A DNA stretch of 64,000 nt from Rhodobacter sp. (GCA_016704435.1 JADJAB010000013.1:19866-83865), one strand, 5' to 3'. Counted from the first letter of the stretch, positions 1 through 9,858 are shown. The notes: generated from the letters alone by a model not told the origin. Translations and numbers: made by a program.

Positions 1-1
1 T

Positions 2-451
2 CCGTTCTGGGTGGCGATGCATGCGCTGCGATTCCTGTGGGCGCGTTGGCGCGGGCGGACAAAGGGCTTCGGCACGGCGGCGGCGGGGTTCGGCGCGCCG
101 GTATCTCTGCGCGCTCATCTGGCGTCGGGTGGCGCGGTGGAGAGCCTGGGCGAGCGGCTGATGGCGTCGATCGCGGCGGTGGTCCCGGTTCTGCCGGTGC
201 CGCTGGTGGCCGCGGCGCTGGGTGCGGGTGCGGGCAGCCGAGACGAGTTGCTGGCCCGGATGCAGGCGCTGGTGGCGCGACTGCAAGCGGCGGGGGCAGT
301 GCTGAAGCTGCCGACGCAGGGGCTGGAGCGCGCGCTGGAAGAGGGATTGGCGCCGCTGATCGCGCGGGGCCTGGTGCGCGCCGACCTGACCGCCGAGCCG
401 CGCGAGGCGGCGCTGCTGGCCTTTTATGCGGCCTCGGTCCCGGTGGTGTGA
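2..451 (+). CDS. glycerol-3-phosphate acyltransferase-like protein, C-terminal part (cut by window edge)
   Basis: The frame is open to the left edge, so only the last ~149 codons are present. The visible part has the GTA...FGAPVSLR segment seen near the C-terminus of PlsB-type acyltransferases, which acylate glycerol-3-phosphate in the first step of membrane phospholipid synthesis, followed by a helical Ala/Leu-rich tail. The catalytic HX4D block would lie outside the window. It is followed after 135 bases by ccr, an order I recall from Rhodobacterales. The family call is by recognition of the tail only, so a related lysophosphatidate acyltransferase is possible. Confidence 0.55.
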   Translation, partial: PFWVAMHALRFLWARWRGRTKGFGTAAAGFGAPVSLRAHLASGGAVESLGERLMASIAAVVPVLPVPLVAAALGAGAGSRDELLARMQALVARLQAAGAVLKLPTQGLERALEEGLAPLIARGLVRADLTAEPREAALLAFYAASVPVV

Positions 452-504
452 GCGCGCTTTCTGCAACGCAGCGGACATAAAATTACAAAAAACCGCGCTT
501 CGGC

Positions 505-533
505 TATTGCAATGTTGCGCCGGCGCCCATAAT
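505..533 (+). promoter_or_regulatory. candidate ccr promoter with TTGCAA-type repeat
   Basis: Upstream of ccr lies TTGCAATGTTGCG at 507-519, followed by CATAAT at 528-533, giving a plausible -35/-10 pair with a 15-base spacer. TTGCAA-type half-sites are used by RamB/PccR-class acyl-CoA-responsive regulators that control ccr in relatives, so the repeat may be an operator overlapping the -35. This is inference from motif and position only. Confidence 0.3.
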
Positions 534-586
534 TCTTGCCGCAAGCGCGCGCCGATTCTGCGGCGCGGCATGTGGAGGATACAGCG

Positions 587-1879
587 ATGGCCCTGGACAC
601 CGCACCCGAGATCGCCGCCTATGACGCGCCGAAGAAGGATCTGTACGAAATCGGCGAGATGCCCCCTCTGGGCCATGTGCCAAAGCAGATGTATGCCTGG
701 GCGATCCGCCGTGAACGCCATGGTGCGCCGGAAGAGGCGATGCAGCTGGAGGTGGTCGACACCTGGGCGCTGGACAGCCATGAGGTGCTGGTTCTGGTGA
801 TGGCGGCGGGTGTCAACTACAATGGCGTCTGGGCAGGTCTGGGCCAGCCGATCAGCCCCTTTGACGGCCACAAGCAGCCCTATCACATCGCCGGGTCGGA
901 TGCCTCGGGCATCGTCTGGGCCGTCGGCTCGGCGGTCAAGCGCTGGAAAGTCGGCGACGAGGTGGTGATCCACTGCAACCAGGACGATGGCGACGACGAG
1001 GAATGCAACGGCGGCGACCCGATGTTCAGCCCCAGCCAGCGGATCTGGGGCTACGAGACCAACGACGGCTCTTTCGCGCAGTTCACCAAGGTGCAGGCCC
1101 AGCAGCTGATGCCGCGGCCGCGCCACCTGACCTGGGAAGAAAGTGCCTGCTACACGCTGACGCTGGCCACGGCCTACCGGATGCTGTTCGGCCATGCGCC
1201 GCATGACTTGCAGCCAGGCCAGAACGTTCTGGTCTGGGGCGCCTCGGGCGGGCTCGGGTCCTATGCGATCCAGCTGATCAACACCGCGGGCGCCAATGCG
1301 ATCGGCGTCATTTCCGACGAATCGAAGCGCGATTTCGTGATGAGCCTGGGCGCCAAGGGCGTGATCAACCGCAATGATTTCAAATGCTGGGGGCAGTTGC
1401 CCAAGGTGAATTCCGAGGAATACAACATCTGGCTGAAAGAGGCGCGCCGCTTCGGCAAGGCGATCTGGGACGTCACCGGCAAGGGCGTGAACGTCGACAT
1501 GGTGTTCGAGCATCCGGGCGAGGCGACCTTTCCGGTATCGTCGCTGGTCTGCAAGAAGGGCGGCATGGTGGTGATCTGTGCCGGGACCTCGGGCTTCAAC
1601 TGCACCTTCGACGTGCGCTACATGTGGATGCACCAGAAGCGGCTTCAGGGCAGCCATTTCGCGCATCTGAAACAGGCGGCCTCGGCCAACAAGCTGATGT
1701 GCGAACGCCGGATCGACCCCTGCATGTCCGAGGTCTTCCCCTGGGCCGAAATCCCGCGCGCCCATACGCTGATGTGGAAGAACCAGCACAAGCCGGGCAA
1801 CATGGCCGTGCTGGTGCAGGCGCCACGCACCGGCCTGCGGACCTTCGAGGACACGCTGGAAGCCAGCCGCGGCGGCTGA
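587..1879 (+). CDS. ccr: crotonyl-CoA carboxylase/reductase
   Basis: Encodes 430 residues, the usual length for this medium-chain dehydrogenase/reductase enzyme, which makes (2S)-ethylmalonyl-CoA from crotonyl-CoA, CO2 and NADPH in the ethylmalonyl-CoA pathway for acetyl-CoA assimilation. The start at 587 has a GGAGG about 8 bases upstream and gives the typical MALDT N-terminus; an upstream in-frame start at 536 adds 17 unlikely residues. The NADP-binding glycine motif WGASGGLGSYA lies near residues 215-225, and the C-terminus (SSLVCKKGGMVVICAGTSG onward) is intact. It stands alone, without ecm or mcm in the window. Confidence 0.95.
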   Translation: MALDTAPEIAAYDAPKKDLYEIGEMPPLGHVPKQMYAWAIRRERHGAPEEAMQLEVVDTWALDSHEVLVLVMAAGVNYNGVWAGLGQPISPFDGHKQPYHIAGSDASGIVWAVGSAVKRWKVGDEVVIHCNQDDGDDEECNGGDPMFSPSQRIWGYETNDGSFAQFTKVQAQQLMPRPRHLTWEESACYTLTLATAYRMLFGHAPHDLQPGQNVLVWGASGGLGSYAIQLINTAGANAIGVISDESKRDFVMSLGAKGVINRNDFKCWGQLPKVNSEEYNIWLKEARRFGKAIWDVTGKGVNVDMVFEHPGEATFPVSSLVCKKGGMVVICAGTSGFNCTFDVRYMWMHQKRLQGSHFAHLKQAASANKLMCERRIDPCMSEVFPWAEIPRAHTLMWKNQHKPGNMAVLVQAPRTGLRTFEDTLEASRGG

Positions 1880-2036
1880 GCGGCGGCCGATCGCGGTCGC
1901 CTGCGCACCGTTTCGGTGGTTTTCACTTGAGATTCCCGCGCAGGCATCGCTCAGTTGCAACGCGACTTCGGTTTTTCGCGCCAAGGTTGTGCGGAAACGG
2001 GAAGGCGCAGTGACTGGCACGGGTTCCGGGGGCCTC

Positions 2037-2225
2037 ATGCGGCATGACTGGGTGTTCGACGTCTTGAAGGATCTGCTGACCTATGCGCAGCGAAACGATC
2101 TGCCTGCGCTGGCGGCAAGGGTGCAGGACGCCCTGGCCGTGGCCGAAGCCGAGATCGCGGCGGGCGAGCGGCCGCAGGCGGGGGCCGGATCTGGCGGGGT
2201 GTCACGCCCACCGCGCCCGCATTGA
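2037..2225 (+). CDS. small conserved hypothetical protein
   Basis: A 62-residue protein beginning MRHDWVFDVLKDLLTYAQ. It resembles a short conserved Rhodobacterales protein starting MRHDWIFDVL, known to me only as hypothetical. The first 45 residues are predicted helical (leucine-rich, RVQDALAVAEAEIAAGE); the Gly/Pro-rich tail is low complexity. The start at 2037 was preferred over an in-frame start 48 bases upstream because conservation begins there. It sits alone between ccr and a helicase gene. No function can be assigned. Confidence 0.6.
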   Translation: MRHDWVFDVLKDLLTYAQRNDLPALAARVQDALAVAEAEIAAGERPQAGAGSGGVSRPPRPH

Positions 2226-2299
2226 ACCGGCATTGCCCCCGCCATTGAAGGGGGGCTGCCGTCTGGCCCTTTCCCGGCCCGGCGGCTAAGGTCCGCGGC

Positions 2300-3826
2300 A
2301 TGAGCGGGCTTCCCATCACCTTTTCCGAAGACCAGGCCGAAGCCTGGGACCGGCTGGCGGCTGAGTTCACCCGTCAGGGAATCGACCTGGCCGAGGGCGA
2401 GCTTTCTCCGCAGGCCGAAGGCAAGGCGATGGTGATGGCGGTGATGGGCAAGGCGGGATCGGGCAAGACGATGCTGCTGGGCGGCCTTTACCGGGCGCTG
2501 AAAGAGGCGGGGGTGGAGGTGATCTCGGCCGACTGGGAAGGGCGCAAGCGCAAGGACCGGCGGACGCTGGCGATCCTGGCGCCGACCAACAAGGCGGCAT
2601 CCGTGCTGCGCCTGCGCGGGGTGCCGGCAACGACGATCCACCGGATCCTCTATACGCCTGTCTACGACCCCGAATATGAAAAGATCGCCGAATGGCTGGC
2701 CGGGCAGGGCACCAGGCCGGCGGTGGAGGGGCTGACCGACCAGGCGCTGGACCGCGCCTTTGCCTTTTTCCAACAAGTCGCGTCGATTCCGGGGGCTTTG
2801 GCAGCGGCGGGCTTGAAGGGATCGGACTTCATCAAGGGCTGGAAGCGGCGCGACGACCCGCTGGATGTGGGCTTCGTCGATGAGGCCTCGATGCTGGACG
2901 AACGCCAGTTCGACGACCTGCGCGAGATCTTCCCCCGTCTGGTGCTGTTCGGCGATCCGGCTCAGCTGGCCCCGGTGGGGCAATCGGGCGAGATGGTGTT
3001 CGACCGGATGGGCGACAGCCGGAAACTGGTGCTGCACCGCATCCACCGCCAGGCGGAAGACAACCCGATCCTCGATCTGGCGCATGCGCTGGGCGACGAG
3101 CGGCTGACGTTCCAGGACTTCGAGCGGATGGTCGAAGACCGTGCCCGCGCCGATGACCGGGTGGTCTGGGCCGAACGGGTCGACGCCGACCTGATGGCGC
3201 GCAGCCCGGTGCTGGTCTGGCGCAACGTGACGCGGATCAAGCTGATCCAGGCCTTCCGCCAGGCCCATGGCGCGCCGGAAACCGACCTGATGCCGGGAGA
3301 GCCGCTGATCTGCGACGGTATCGAACTGCCGCTGAAACACCGCAAGAAACGCATCGACCTCGAGGCGCGCGGCCTGATCAAGGGCGCACAGGTGATCTAC
3401 CTCGGCCCCGGCTCGCGTGAAGGCTTTGCCAAGCTGCATGTGCTGGGCGCCGAAGACCCGCAGTTTTCCGCCGCCAGCATCATCAAGATCGAACGGGTGG
3501 GCGAAGAGGAACCCTTCATCCCGCATGCCGCCCGCATGGGGGCTGCCTTCCTGCATGGCGCGGCGGTGACCGTGCACAAGGCGCAAGGCAGCCAGTGGCC
3601 CGAGGTGCAGGTCTTTGCGCCCGACCTCTACGCCGCCGCGCAATCGGGCCGCTCCGAAGCGGGGGTGCCATTGTGGAAGCGGCTGGCCTATGTGGCGATC
3701 ACCCGCGCCGAGACGCGGCTGCACTGGGTGGTGCGCAACCGCCTGGCGCTGCCGAAACGCCCGCTGCAGGTCGATGACCTGCGCGTGGCCCCGGTGCCGC
3801 TGGCGCTGGCCGGGGACGACAGCTAG
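2300..3826 (+). CDS. RecD/UvrD-like superfamily 1 DNA helicase
   Basis: A 508-residue SF1 helicase/ATPase. Walker A is GKAGSGKT at residues 50-57, motif Ia is the LAPTNKAA segment near residue 97, Walker B is VDEAS near residue 193, and the C-terminal half carries the UvrD_C_2 motifs VHKAQGSQWPEV near 422 and LAYVAITRAETRL near 462. This layout is that of Dda/RecD2-type 5'-3' helicases acting in DNA repair, but with a short N-terminus and no RecBC partners nearby. The start at 2300 lies about 10 bases after a purine-containing stretch. Cytosolic; the substrate cannot be inferred. Confidence 0.85.
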   Translation: MSGLPITFSEDQAEAWDRLAAEFTRQGIDLAEGELSPQAEGKAMVMAVMGKAGSGKTMLLGGLYRALKEAGVEVISADWEGRKRKDRRTLAILAPTNKAASVLRLRGVPATTIHRILYTPVYDPEYEKIAEWLAGQGTRPAVEGLTDQALDRAFAFFQQVASIPGALAAAGLKGSDFIKGWKRRDDPLDVGFVDEASMLDERQFDDLREIFPRLVLFGDPAQLAPVGQSGEMVFDRMGDSRKLVLHRIHRQAEDNPILDLAHALGDERLTFQDFERMVEDRARADDRVVWAERVDADLMARSPVLVWRNVTRIKLIQAFRQAHGAPETDLMPGEPLICDGIELPLKHRKKRIDLEARGLIKGAQVIYLGPGSREGFAKLHVLGAEDPQFSAASIIKIERVGEEEPFIPHAARMGAAFLHGAAVTVHKAQGSQWPEVQVFAPDLYAAAQSGRSEAGVPLWKRLAYVAITRAETRLHWVVRNRLALPKRPLQVDDLRVAPVPLALAGDDS

Positions 3827-3855
3827 ACTGGTCGCAAGGGCAAGGGAGACCACAT

Positions 3856-4092
3856 ATGGCGCTGGTATTCGTCCAATTCCGCTGCACCCCGGGCAAGACC
3901 TATGACGTGGCCAACGAGATCTGGGACCGCGAGGTGGTCAGCGAACTTTACTCCACCAGCGGCGAATATGACCTGATCGCCAAGGTCTATATCCCCGATG
4001 GCGAGGATGTCGGGCATTACCTGTCGTCAAAACTGTTCGACATCGCCGGCATCGTGAAGACGCTGACCACGATGACCTACCGGGCGTTCTGA
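3856..4092 (+). CDS. stand-alone Lrp/AsnC-type ligand-binding (RAM) domain protein
   Basis: A 78-residue protein containing only the alpha-beta ligand-binding domain of Lrp/AsnC regulators (ALVFVQFRCTPGKTYDVANEIW...GEYDLIAKVYIPDGEDVGHYL...GIVKTLTTMTYRAF). There is no DNA-binding helix-turn-helix. Stand-alone RAM proteins form oligomers that bind amino acids or modulate full-length Lrp proteins. An AGGGAG ribosome binding site lies 8 bases before the ATG. Twenty-nine bases separate it from the helicase gene, so co-transcription is possible but no functional link is evident. Confidence 0.85.
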   Translation: MALVFVQFRCTPGKTYDVANEIWDREVVSELYSTSGEYDLIAKVYIPDGEDVGHYLSSKLFDIAGIVKTLTTMTYRAF

Positions 4093-4148
4093 GACCGCCA
4101 GCCCCGGAATGCTCTTGCCAGGATGAAGTCCGGACCGCTGGCCGCCCC

Positions 4149-4195
4149 TTCATCTTGGTCCAAATACTCCGGGGTCCGGGGCAGCGCCCCGGGGG
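4149..4195. repeat. dispersed intergenic palindromic repeat, short copy
   Basis: Contains CATCTTGG..CAAATACTCCGGGG followed by a GGGGCAGCGCCCCGG palindrome. The same core occurs at 17297-17410 and twice in inverted orientation at 22324-22390. It ends against the pyrD stop codon and could serve as a bidirectional terminator for pyrD and the RAM-domain gene, which converge here. Confidence 0.6.
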
Positions 4196-5257
4196 CTACA
4201 GCCAGCGCGCCCGGTCGGTTCCGCACGCCTCGGCGACGTTGCCGAAGCCGTCGCGCGCAAGCAGCGCATCAAGGCCGCGGGCGATGCGGGCGGCGAGGCT
4301 GAGACCCTGATAGACCATGGCGGTGTAAAGCTGCACGGCCGCGGCTCCGGCGCGGATCTTGGCATAGGCCTCGTCAGCCGAGGATATGCCGCCAACGCCG
4401 ATCAGGGGCAGCTTTCCATCGGTCAGCTGCGACAGCCGCGCCAGCACGCGGGTGGATTTCTCGAACAGGGGCGCGCCGGAAAGGCCGCCCTGTTCGTGTT
4501 TGCAAGCGCTTTTCAGGCCTTCGCGCGACAGGGTCGTGTTGGTGGCGATGATGCCGGACAGGCCGGAGGTCAGGGCGACCCCGGCGATCTGGGCAAGGTC
4601 GTCATCGCCAAGATCCGGGGCGATCTTCAGAAACACCGGGATCGGGCTGGCCAGGCCGGCGCGCGTCTCCATCACTCCGTCCAGCAGCGCCGCAAGGGCG
4701 GCGGGACCTTGCAGATCGCGCAGGCGCTCGGTGTTGGGGGAACTGACATTGACGGTGGCGAAATCGACATGCGGGCCGCAGGTCGCCAGCACGCGGGCGA
4801 AGTCCGCCGCGCGGTTGTCGGAGGTCTTGTTGGCGCCAAGGTTCAGGCCGACCGGGACGGGGCCGCGCTTGCGGGCCGCGAGGCGGGCCGAAATCGCCTC
4901 TGCCCCGTCGTTGTTGAAGCCGAAGCGGTTGATCGCGGCGCGGTCCTCGGCCAGCCGGAACAGACGCGGGCGCGGATTGCCGGGCTGGGGCAGCGGGGTC
5001 GCCGCGCCCACCTCCAGAAAACCGAAGCCCGCGCGCGACAGCGCCGCAACGGCGGTGGCGTTCTTGTCGAAGCCCGCCGCCAGGCCGACCGGATTCGGAA
5101 GCGCCATCCCGGCCAGGTCGCAGGTCAGACGGGCCGAGGTGACCGGGCCGGGCAGCGGCATCAACCCGGTCGCCAGCGCCTTCAGCGCCAGACCATGCGC
5201 GGTTTCCGGGTCGATTCGCCGCAGCGCGGCGACGGCGAGGGATTCCAGCAGGCTCAC
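4196..5257 (-). CDS. pyrD: dihydroorotate dehydrogenase (quinone), class 2
   Basis: A 353-residue membrane-associated flavoprotein that oxidises dihydroorotate to orotate in pyrimidine synthesis, passing electrons to quinone. FMN-binding GFDKNA lies near residues 62-67. The NVSSPNTERLRDLQG block carries the class 2 catalytic serine, and GVGGISSADEA and QLYTAMVYQG form the C-terminal phosphate site. A GTG start at 5257 is chosen because it overlaps the upstream stop as GTGA, the usual arrangement for coupled genes, and yields the family length. The N-terminal amphipathic helix expected of class 2 enzymes is present. Confidence 0.93.
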   Translation of the reverse strand: MSLLESLAVAALRRIDPETAHGLALKALATGLMPLPGPVTSARLTCDLAGMALPNPVGLAAGFDKNATAVAALSRAGFGFLEVGAATPLPQPGNPRPRLFRLAEDRAAINRFGFNNDGAEAISARLAARKRGPVPVGLNLGANKTSDNRAADFARVLATCGPHVDFATVNVSSPNTERLRDLQGPAALAALLDGVMETRAGLASPIPVFLKIAPDLGDDDLAQIAGVALTSGLSGIIATNTTLSREGLKSACKHEQGGLSGAPLFEKSTRVLARLSQLTDGKLPLIGVGGISSADEAYAKIRAGAAAVQLYTAMVYQGLSLAARIARGLDALLARDGFGNVAEACGTDRARWL

Positions 5258-5592
5258 CACAGGCCTTCGGGGAAGATATGGCCGGTGGCGCCCAGCGGCA
5301 GCGACTTGTCCCAGACCACCTCGGGCAGATCGAGCGGCCGGTAGAGGTGCGGAAACAGCGCGCCGCCGCGCGACGGCTCCCATTTCAGGGCCGGACCCAG
5401 GCGGTCGGCATCGCAGGCCACCAGCACCAGATCACTTTCGTGGCTGAACCATCTGGCCGCGGTTTCGGCCACTTGCGCAGCGGTGGAGAAATGGATGAAG
5501 CCGTCGGCCAGATCGACCGGCGCGCCTGCGGTCCGGCCGGCGGCGCGGAAGGCATCCCATTCGGGGCGGCGAAGGATCTTCAGGATCAGCAT
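5254..5592 (-). CDS. DUF952 domain protein
   Basis: A 112-residue protein (MLILKILRRPEWDAF...GFIHFSTAAQVAETAARWF...LVLVACDADRLGPALKWEPSRGGALFPHLYRPLDL). It matches the DUF952 family, which I know as a small ADP-ribosyltransferase-like fold of unproven activity, often placed directly before pyrD in Rhodobacterales as here. The ATG at 5592 starts the conserved core; upstream in-frame sequence is not conserved-looking. Its stop overlaps the pyrD start, so the two are translationally coupled. Confidence 0.85.
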   Translation of the reverse strand: MLILKILRRPEWDAFRAAGRTAGAPVDLADGFIHFSTAAQVAETAARWFSHESDLVLVACDADRLGPALKWEPSRGGALFPHLYRPLDLPEVVWDKSLPLGATGHIFPEGLW

Positions 5593-5774
5593 GGGCGGCT
5601 TTTGCCCGGCATCGGCGCGCGCGTCAATTCGGGAAAGACAGGCGGAGATCGCGGCGCGGCCCGGCGTGCCATGGCGGTGCCGCCAGCGCGGACGCTCACT
5701 GCGGCTTTGACAGCGCCCCGCCTGCCGCCCCAGACTGCGGGCAGTCCAACAGAACGCCTTGAAGGAGAATCGCC

Positions 5775-7283
5775 ATGCCGATGCTTTCCCGCCGCCTGAT
5801 CGCCGCCGTCCTAGGCACAACTTGCCTGGCCGCTCCCGTGTCGGCCGAGACGGTGAAGCTGACCCTGCTGGGGGTCGGAGATGTCTACAATTTCGAGGAA
5901 GAGAACGGTCGCGGCGGCTTTGCCCGGCTGAACGCGGTGGCGCGGGCGGAACGCGCGGCGAACCCGAACACGCTCTATCTGTTCAACGGCGACATGCTGT
6001 CGCCCTCGCTCGCCTCAGGGTTCGACATGGGGCAGAACACCATCGACTTCACCAATCTGGTGCCCTTTGACCTGGCCGTTCCGGGCAATCACGAATACGA
6101 CTTCGGGCCCGAGAATTTCGCCGAGAAGATGAAGGCGTCGAACTACCCCTGGGCCGCGATCAACATCACCAATGCCGATGGCAGCCCGGTCGAGGGTCTG
6201 GGCGGCGTGATGATGAAAGAGGTGGGCGGGCTGAAGGTGGCGCTGATCCCGGTGGCGCAGGATACCTCGCCGGAAGTGTCCTCGACCGGCAGCCTGAAAT
6301 TCGGGCCAACGGTCGAAATGGGCGTGGCGGCGGCGAAGGCGGCACGCGAGGAGGGCGCCGATATCGTCGTGGGCGTGGTGCAGACGAACATGGAGAACGA
6401 CCGCGCGCTGATGGCGAGCCATGCTTTCGACGTGATCCTGTCGGGCGACGATCACTCTTATGCCACCGCCTATGACGGCATCACGGCCTATGTGGAAACC
6501 AGCGTGGACGCGCAGCTTCTGACGCCGATCGACCTCATGGTCGAGGTGGGCGAGAAGGATGGCGAACGCACGATCAGCTGGACCCCGGCGTTCCGGTTCA
6601 TCGACACGGCGACCGTGACGCCGGACCCCGAAACGGTGGCAATGGCCGATGCGCTGAAGGCGACGATGGACACAACGCTGGACCAGCAGATCGGCACGCT
6701 GGAGGCCGGCCTGGACAGTCGCCGCAACCTGGTGCGCGCCGAAGAGGCGACCATGGGCAACCTGATCGCCGATGCGCTGCGGGTGCAGACCGGGTCGGAT
6801 ATCGGGCTGATGAACGGCGGCGGCATCCGCGGCGACCGCACCTATGACACCGGGGCCACGCTGACGCGGCGCGACATCCTGACGGAGCTGCCGTTCGGCA
6901 ACCTGACGGTGGTGACGGAACTGCCGGGGTCGCAGGTGCTGCTGGCGCTGGAAAATGCGGTCAGCCAGGTGGAAAAGGGGGCAGGGCGGTTCGCCCAGGT
7001 CTCGGGCCTCACCTTCGCGTTCGACGCTGCGGCCGAGCCGGGGTCGCGGGTCAGCGAAGTGATGGTGGGCGGCGCGCCGCTGGAGGCCGACAAGCTTTAT
7101 ACCGTGGCGGTGAATGACTACATCCTTGGCGGCGGCGATGGCTATGCCGCCCTCGGTGGCGGGCGGATCGTGACCGAGATGGCGACCGGCAATCTGGTCG
7201 CGACGGATGTGATGAACTACGTCGAGAAGATGGGGTCGGTAAAGGTCGAGCTGGACGGCCGCATCAAGAAGCTTGGCGGCTGA
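5775..7283 (+). CDS. exported 5'-nucleotidase/metallophosphatase family protein with degenerate metal site
   Basis: A 502-residue protein with a signal peptide (residues 1-24, cleavage after PVSA), so periplasmic. It has the UshA two-domain layout: an N-terminal metallophosphatase fold with NGD (71-73) and GNHE (104-107), and a C-terminal nucleotidase domain with NLIADALR and MNGGGIRGD. Three usual histidine ligands appear replaced: the first D-x-H reads D-V-Y (36-38), the middle SH position reads VVQTN (near 203), and the GHxH/Q motif reads GDDH (224-227). Metal binding may therefore be altered, and the nucleotidase label is by homology only. A GAAGGAGAA ribosome binding site precedes the start. 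Confidence 0.85.
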   Translation: MPMLSRRLIAAVLGTTCLAAPVSAETVKLTLLGVGDVYNFEEENGRGGFARLNAVARAERAANPNTLYLFNGDMLSPSLASGFDMGQNTIDFTNLVPFDLAVPGNHEYDFGPENFAEKMKASNYPWAAINITNADGSPVEGLGGVMMKEVGGLKVALIPVAQDTSPEVSSTGSLKFGPTVEMGVAAAKAAREEGADIVVGVVQTNMENDRALMASHAFDVILSGDDHSYATAYDGITAYVETSVDAQLLTPIDLMVEVGEKDGERTISWTPAFRFIDTATVTPDPETVAMADALKATMDTTLDQQIGTLEAGLDSRRNLVRAEEATMGNLIADALRVQTGSDIGLMNGGGIRGDRTYDTGATLTRRDILTELPFGNLTVVTELPGSQVLLALENAVSQVEKGAGRFAQVSGLTFAFDAAAEPGSRVSEVMVGGAPLEADKLYTVAVNDYILGGGDGYAALGGGRIVTEMATGNLVATDVMNYVEKMGSVKVELDGRIKKLGG

Positions 7284-7362
7284 TCCGGGGCCAGATCCTC
7301 TTCGAGGAAATCTGCCGGAGTTTTCGAGAATTCCGCGGCGCGCGGGTGGCAATCCGCGCGCC

Positions 7363-8265
<903 letters not shown>

Positions 8266-8345
8266 CGGTGCCTCCTGTCGGGTCGCCCTGACGGTTCCAC
8301 AAAAGCCGGCGCTTGGCTATGCTGGGCAAAGATCGGGGGGACGTC

Positions 8346-8960
8346 ATGGCAGATCACAAGGGGCATCTGGGCGCAGTCTACGACGCGAAGACGCCCGAGC
8401 AGGTGGCGGCGGGATATGACGCCTGGGCGGCCAGCTATGACGCCGAAATGGCGTCGGCGGGCTATCGCCACCCGACGATCGGGCTGGCACTGCTGGCGCG
8501 CCATCTGCCGCGCGGGGTGGCGCCGGTGCTGGATGCCGGTGTCGGTACCGGGCTGGCGGGCGCCTGGTTCGGCATCCTGGGCTGGCCCGAGGTCTGGGGC
8601 GTGGACATCTCGGACGGCATGCTGTCGGTGGCGGCGAGGAAGGGCAGCTATGCCCGCCTCTCCCGCGCCGTGCTGGGCGAAAAGCTGGACTTTGCCGGCG
8701 GGCAGTTCGCTGCCGTGATCTCGACCGGCGTCTTCACCACCGGCCATGTCGGGGCCGAGGCGCTGCCCGAGTTGATCCGCATCACCGCGAAAGGCGGCGT
8801 GATCGTCCTGACGGTGAAGGGCGCGCTCTGGGAAGCTGGCTTCGAGGCCGCCTTGCGCGCGCAGCCGGTCGATCTGCTGGAGGTGACGGCGCCCTATCTC
8901 TCGATGCCGGGCGACCCGGCGACAACACCCAGCCGTGCGGTGGCGGTCCGGGTGCGCTGA
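8346..8960 (+). CDS. class I SAM-dependent methyltransferase
   Basis: A 204-residue methyltransferase with SAM-binding motif I LDAGVGTGLAG and the acidic ribose-contact residue in VWGVDISDGML. The N-terminal AAGYDAWAASYDAEM segment is typical of Methyltransf_11/25 enzymes in Rhodobacterales. The ATG at 8346 follows a GGGGGG stretch and is preferred to an ATG 33 bases upstream. The stop codon directly abuts the next ATG (TGAATG), implying an operon with the SRAP gene. Substrate unknown. Confidence 0.82.
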   Translation: MADHKGHLGAVYDAKTPEQVAAGYDAWAASYDAEMASAGYRHPTIGLALLARHLPRGVAPVLDAGVGTGLAGAWFGILGWPEVWGVDISDGMLSVAARKGSYARLSRAVLGEKLDFAGGQFAAVISTGVFTTGHVGAEALPELIRITAKGGVIVLTVKGALWEAGFEAALRAQPVDLLEVTAPYLSMPGDPATTPSRAVAVRVR

Positions 8961-9617
8961 ATGTGCGGCCGCTTCACCATCACCCACCCGAATGATGCCC
9001 TGGCAGCACTGTTCGCCGCCACCCCCGGCAATGACCTGCCCGAAGGGCCGGCCTACAACGTCTGCCCGACGAATACGGTGGCGGTGGTCACCTCGGATGA
9101 TGGGCAACGCCGCTTGCGCGCGATGCGCTGGGGGTTCCTGCCCGGCTGGTACAAGGCGCCGAACGATGGCCCGCTGATCATCAACGCGCGCGCCGACACC
9201 ATCGCGGGCAAACCCGCCTTCCGCCAGGCGGTGCGGGGACGGCGCTGCATCGTCCCCGCCTCGGGCTTTTACGAATGGAGCGAGGGGCCGAAGGGTGAGC
9301 GCCTGCCCTGGTATTTCACCCGTGCCGACGGCCAGCCGATGGCCCTGGCCGGCATCTGGCAGCGCTGGCACGAGATCGACACCGTCGCCATTGTCTCGAC
9401 CGAGGCAGGGGATGGCATGGCGGGCCTGCACCACCGCGAGCCGGTGATTCTCGAGGCCGCCGACTGGCCGCTGTGGCTGGGCGAGGCGGGAAAGGGCGCG
9501 GCGTTGCTGATGCGGCCCACGGTGGCGGGCGTGATGAACCCGCCCTGGCGGGTGGAGGCGAAGGTGAACTCCAACCGTGCCAGCGGGGCCGGTCTGATCG
9601 TGCCGCTTGCGGCCTGA
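8961..9617 (+). CDS. SOS response-associated peptidase (SRAP/YedK, HMCES-like)
   Basis: A 218-residue SRAP protein. The catalytic Cys2 follows the initiator Met (MCGRFT), and the conserved NVCPT, RWGFLPGW, NARADTI, RRCIVPASGFYEW and H-H-REPVIL segments are present. The family forms a thiazolidine crosslink between Cys2 and abasic sites in single-stranded DNA, shielding them during replication. The glutamate in YEW and the histidine before REPVIL match the catalytic set. The start is fixed because Cys2 must follow Met1, and it abuts the stop of the methyltransferase gene. Confidence 0.92.
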   Translation: MCGRFTITHPNDALAALFAATPGNDLPEGPAYNVCPTNTVAVVTSDDGQRRLRAMRWGFLPGWYKAPNDGPLIINARADTIAGKPAFRQAVRGRRCIVPASGFYEWSEGPKGERLPWYFTRADGQPMALAGIWQRWHEIDTVAIVSTEAGDGMAGLHHREPVILEAADWPLWLGEAGKGAALLMRPTVAGVMNPPWRVEAKVNSNRASGAGLIVPLAA

Positions 9618-9730
9618 GGCGCCGGGCCTTGATGGCAGCTTCGGATCCCGGCGGAGCAGGACGAATCGGCGCACGGTCGGCCCAGGCGCTTGACGTCCCG
9701 CCGCCCTGCGCTTACCTAAGGCGGGCCTCA

Positions 9731-9804
9731 GCGGGCGTTGTGTAATGGTAAGACCTTAGCCTTCCAAGCTAAAGACGCGGGTTCGATTCCCGCCGCCCGC
9801 TCCA
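9731..9804 (+). tRNA. tRNA-Gly (anticodon TCC)
   Basis: A full cloverleaf can be drawn. Acceptor GCGGGCG (9731-9737) pairs with CGCCCGC (9794-9800). The anticodon stem TTAGC/GCTAA encloses the loop CTTCCAA with anticodon TCC, and the T-arm contains GGTTCGATTCC. The discriminator is T with encoded CCA at 9802-9804. It lies 114 bases after the SRAP gene. Confidence 0.95.
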
Positions 9805-9858
9805 TCCCTTTTTTCCACCGACAGACTCCGGCCGGCACGCTGGCGGCATAAGTCGCAT

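Noticed and set aside
2081..3853. A long minus-strand frame opposite the helicase gene
   Set aside because: High-GC antisense shadow; the plus-strand frame has full helicase motifs.
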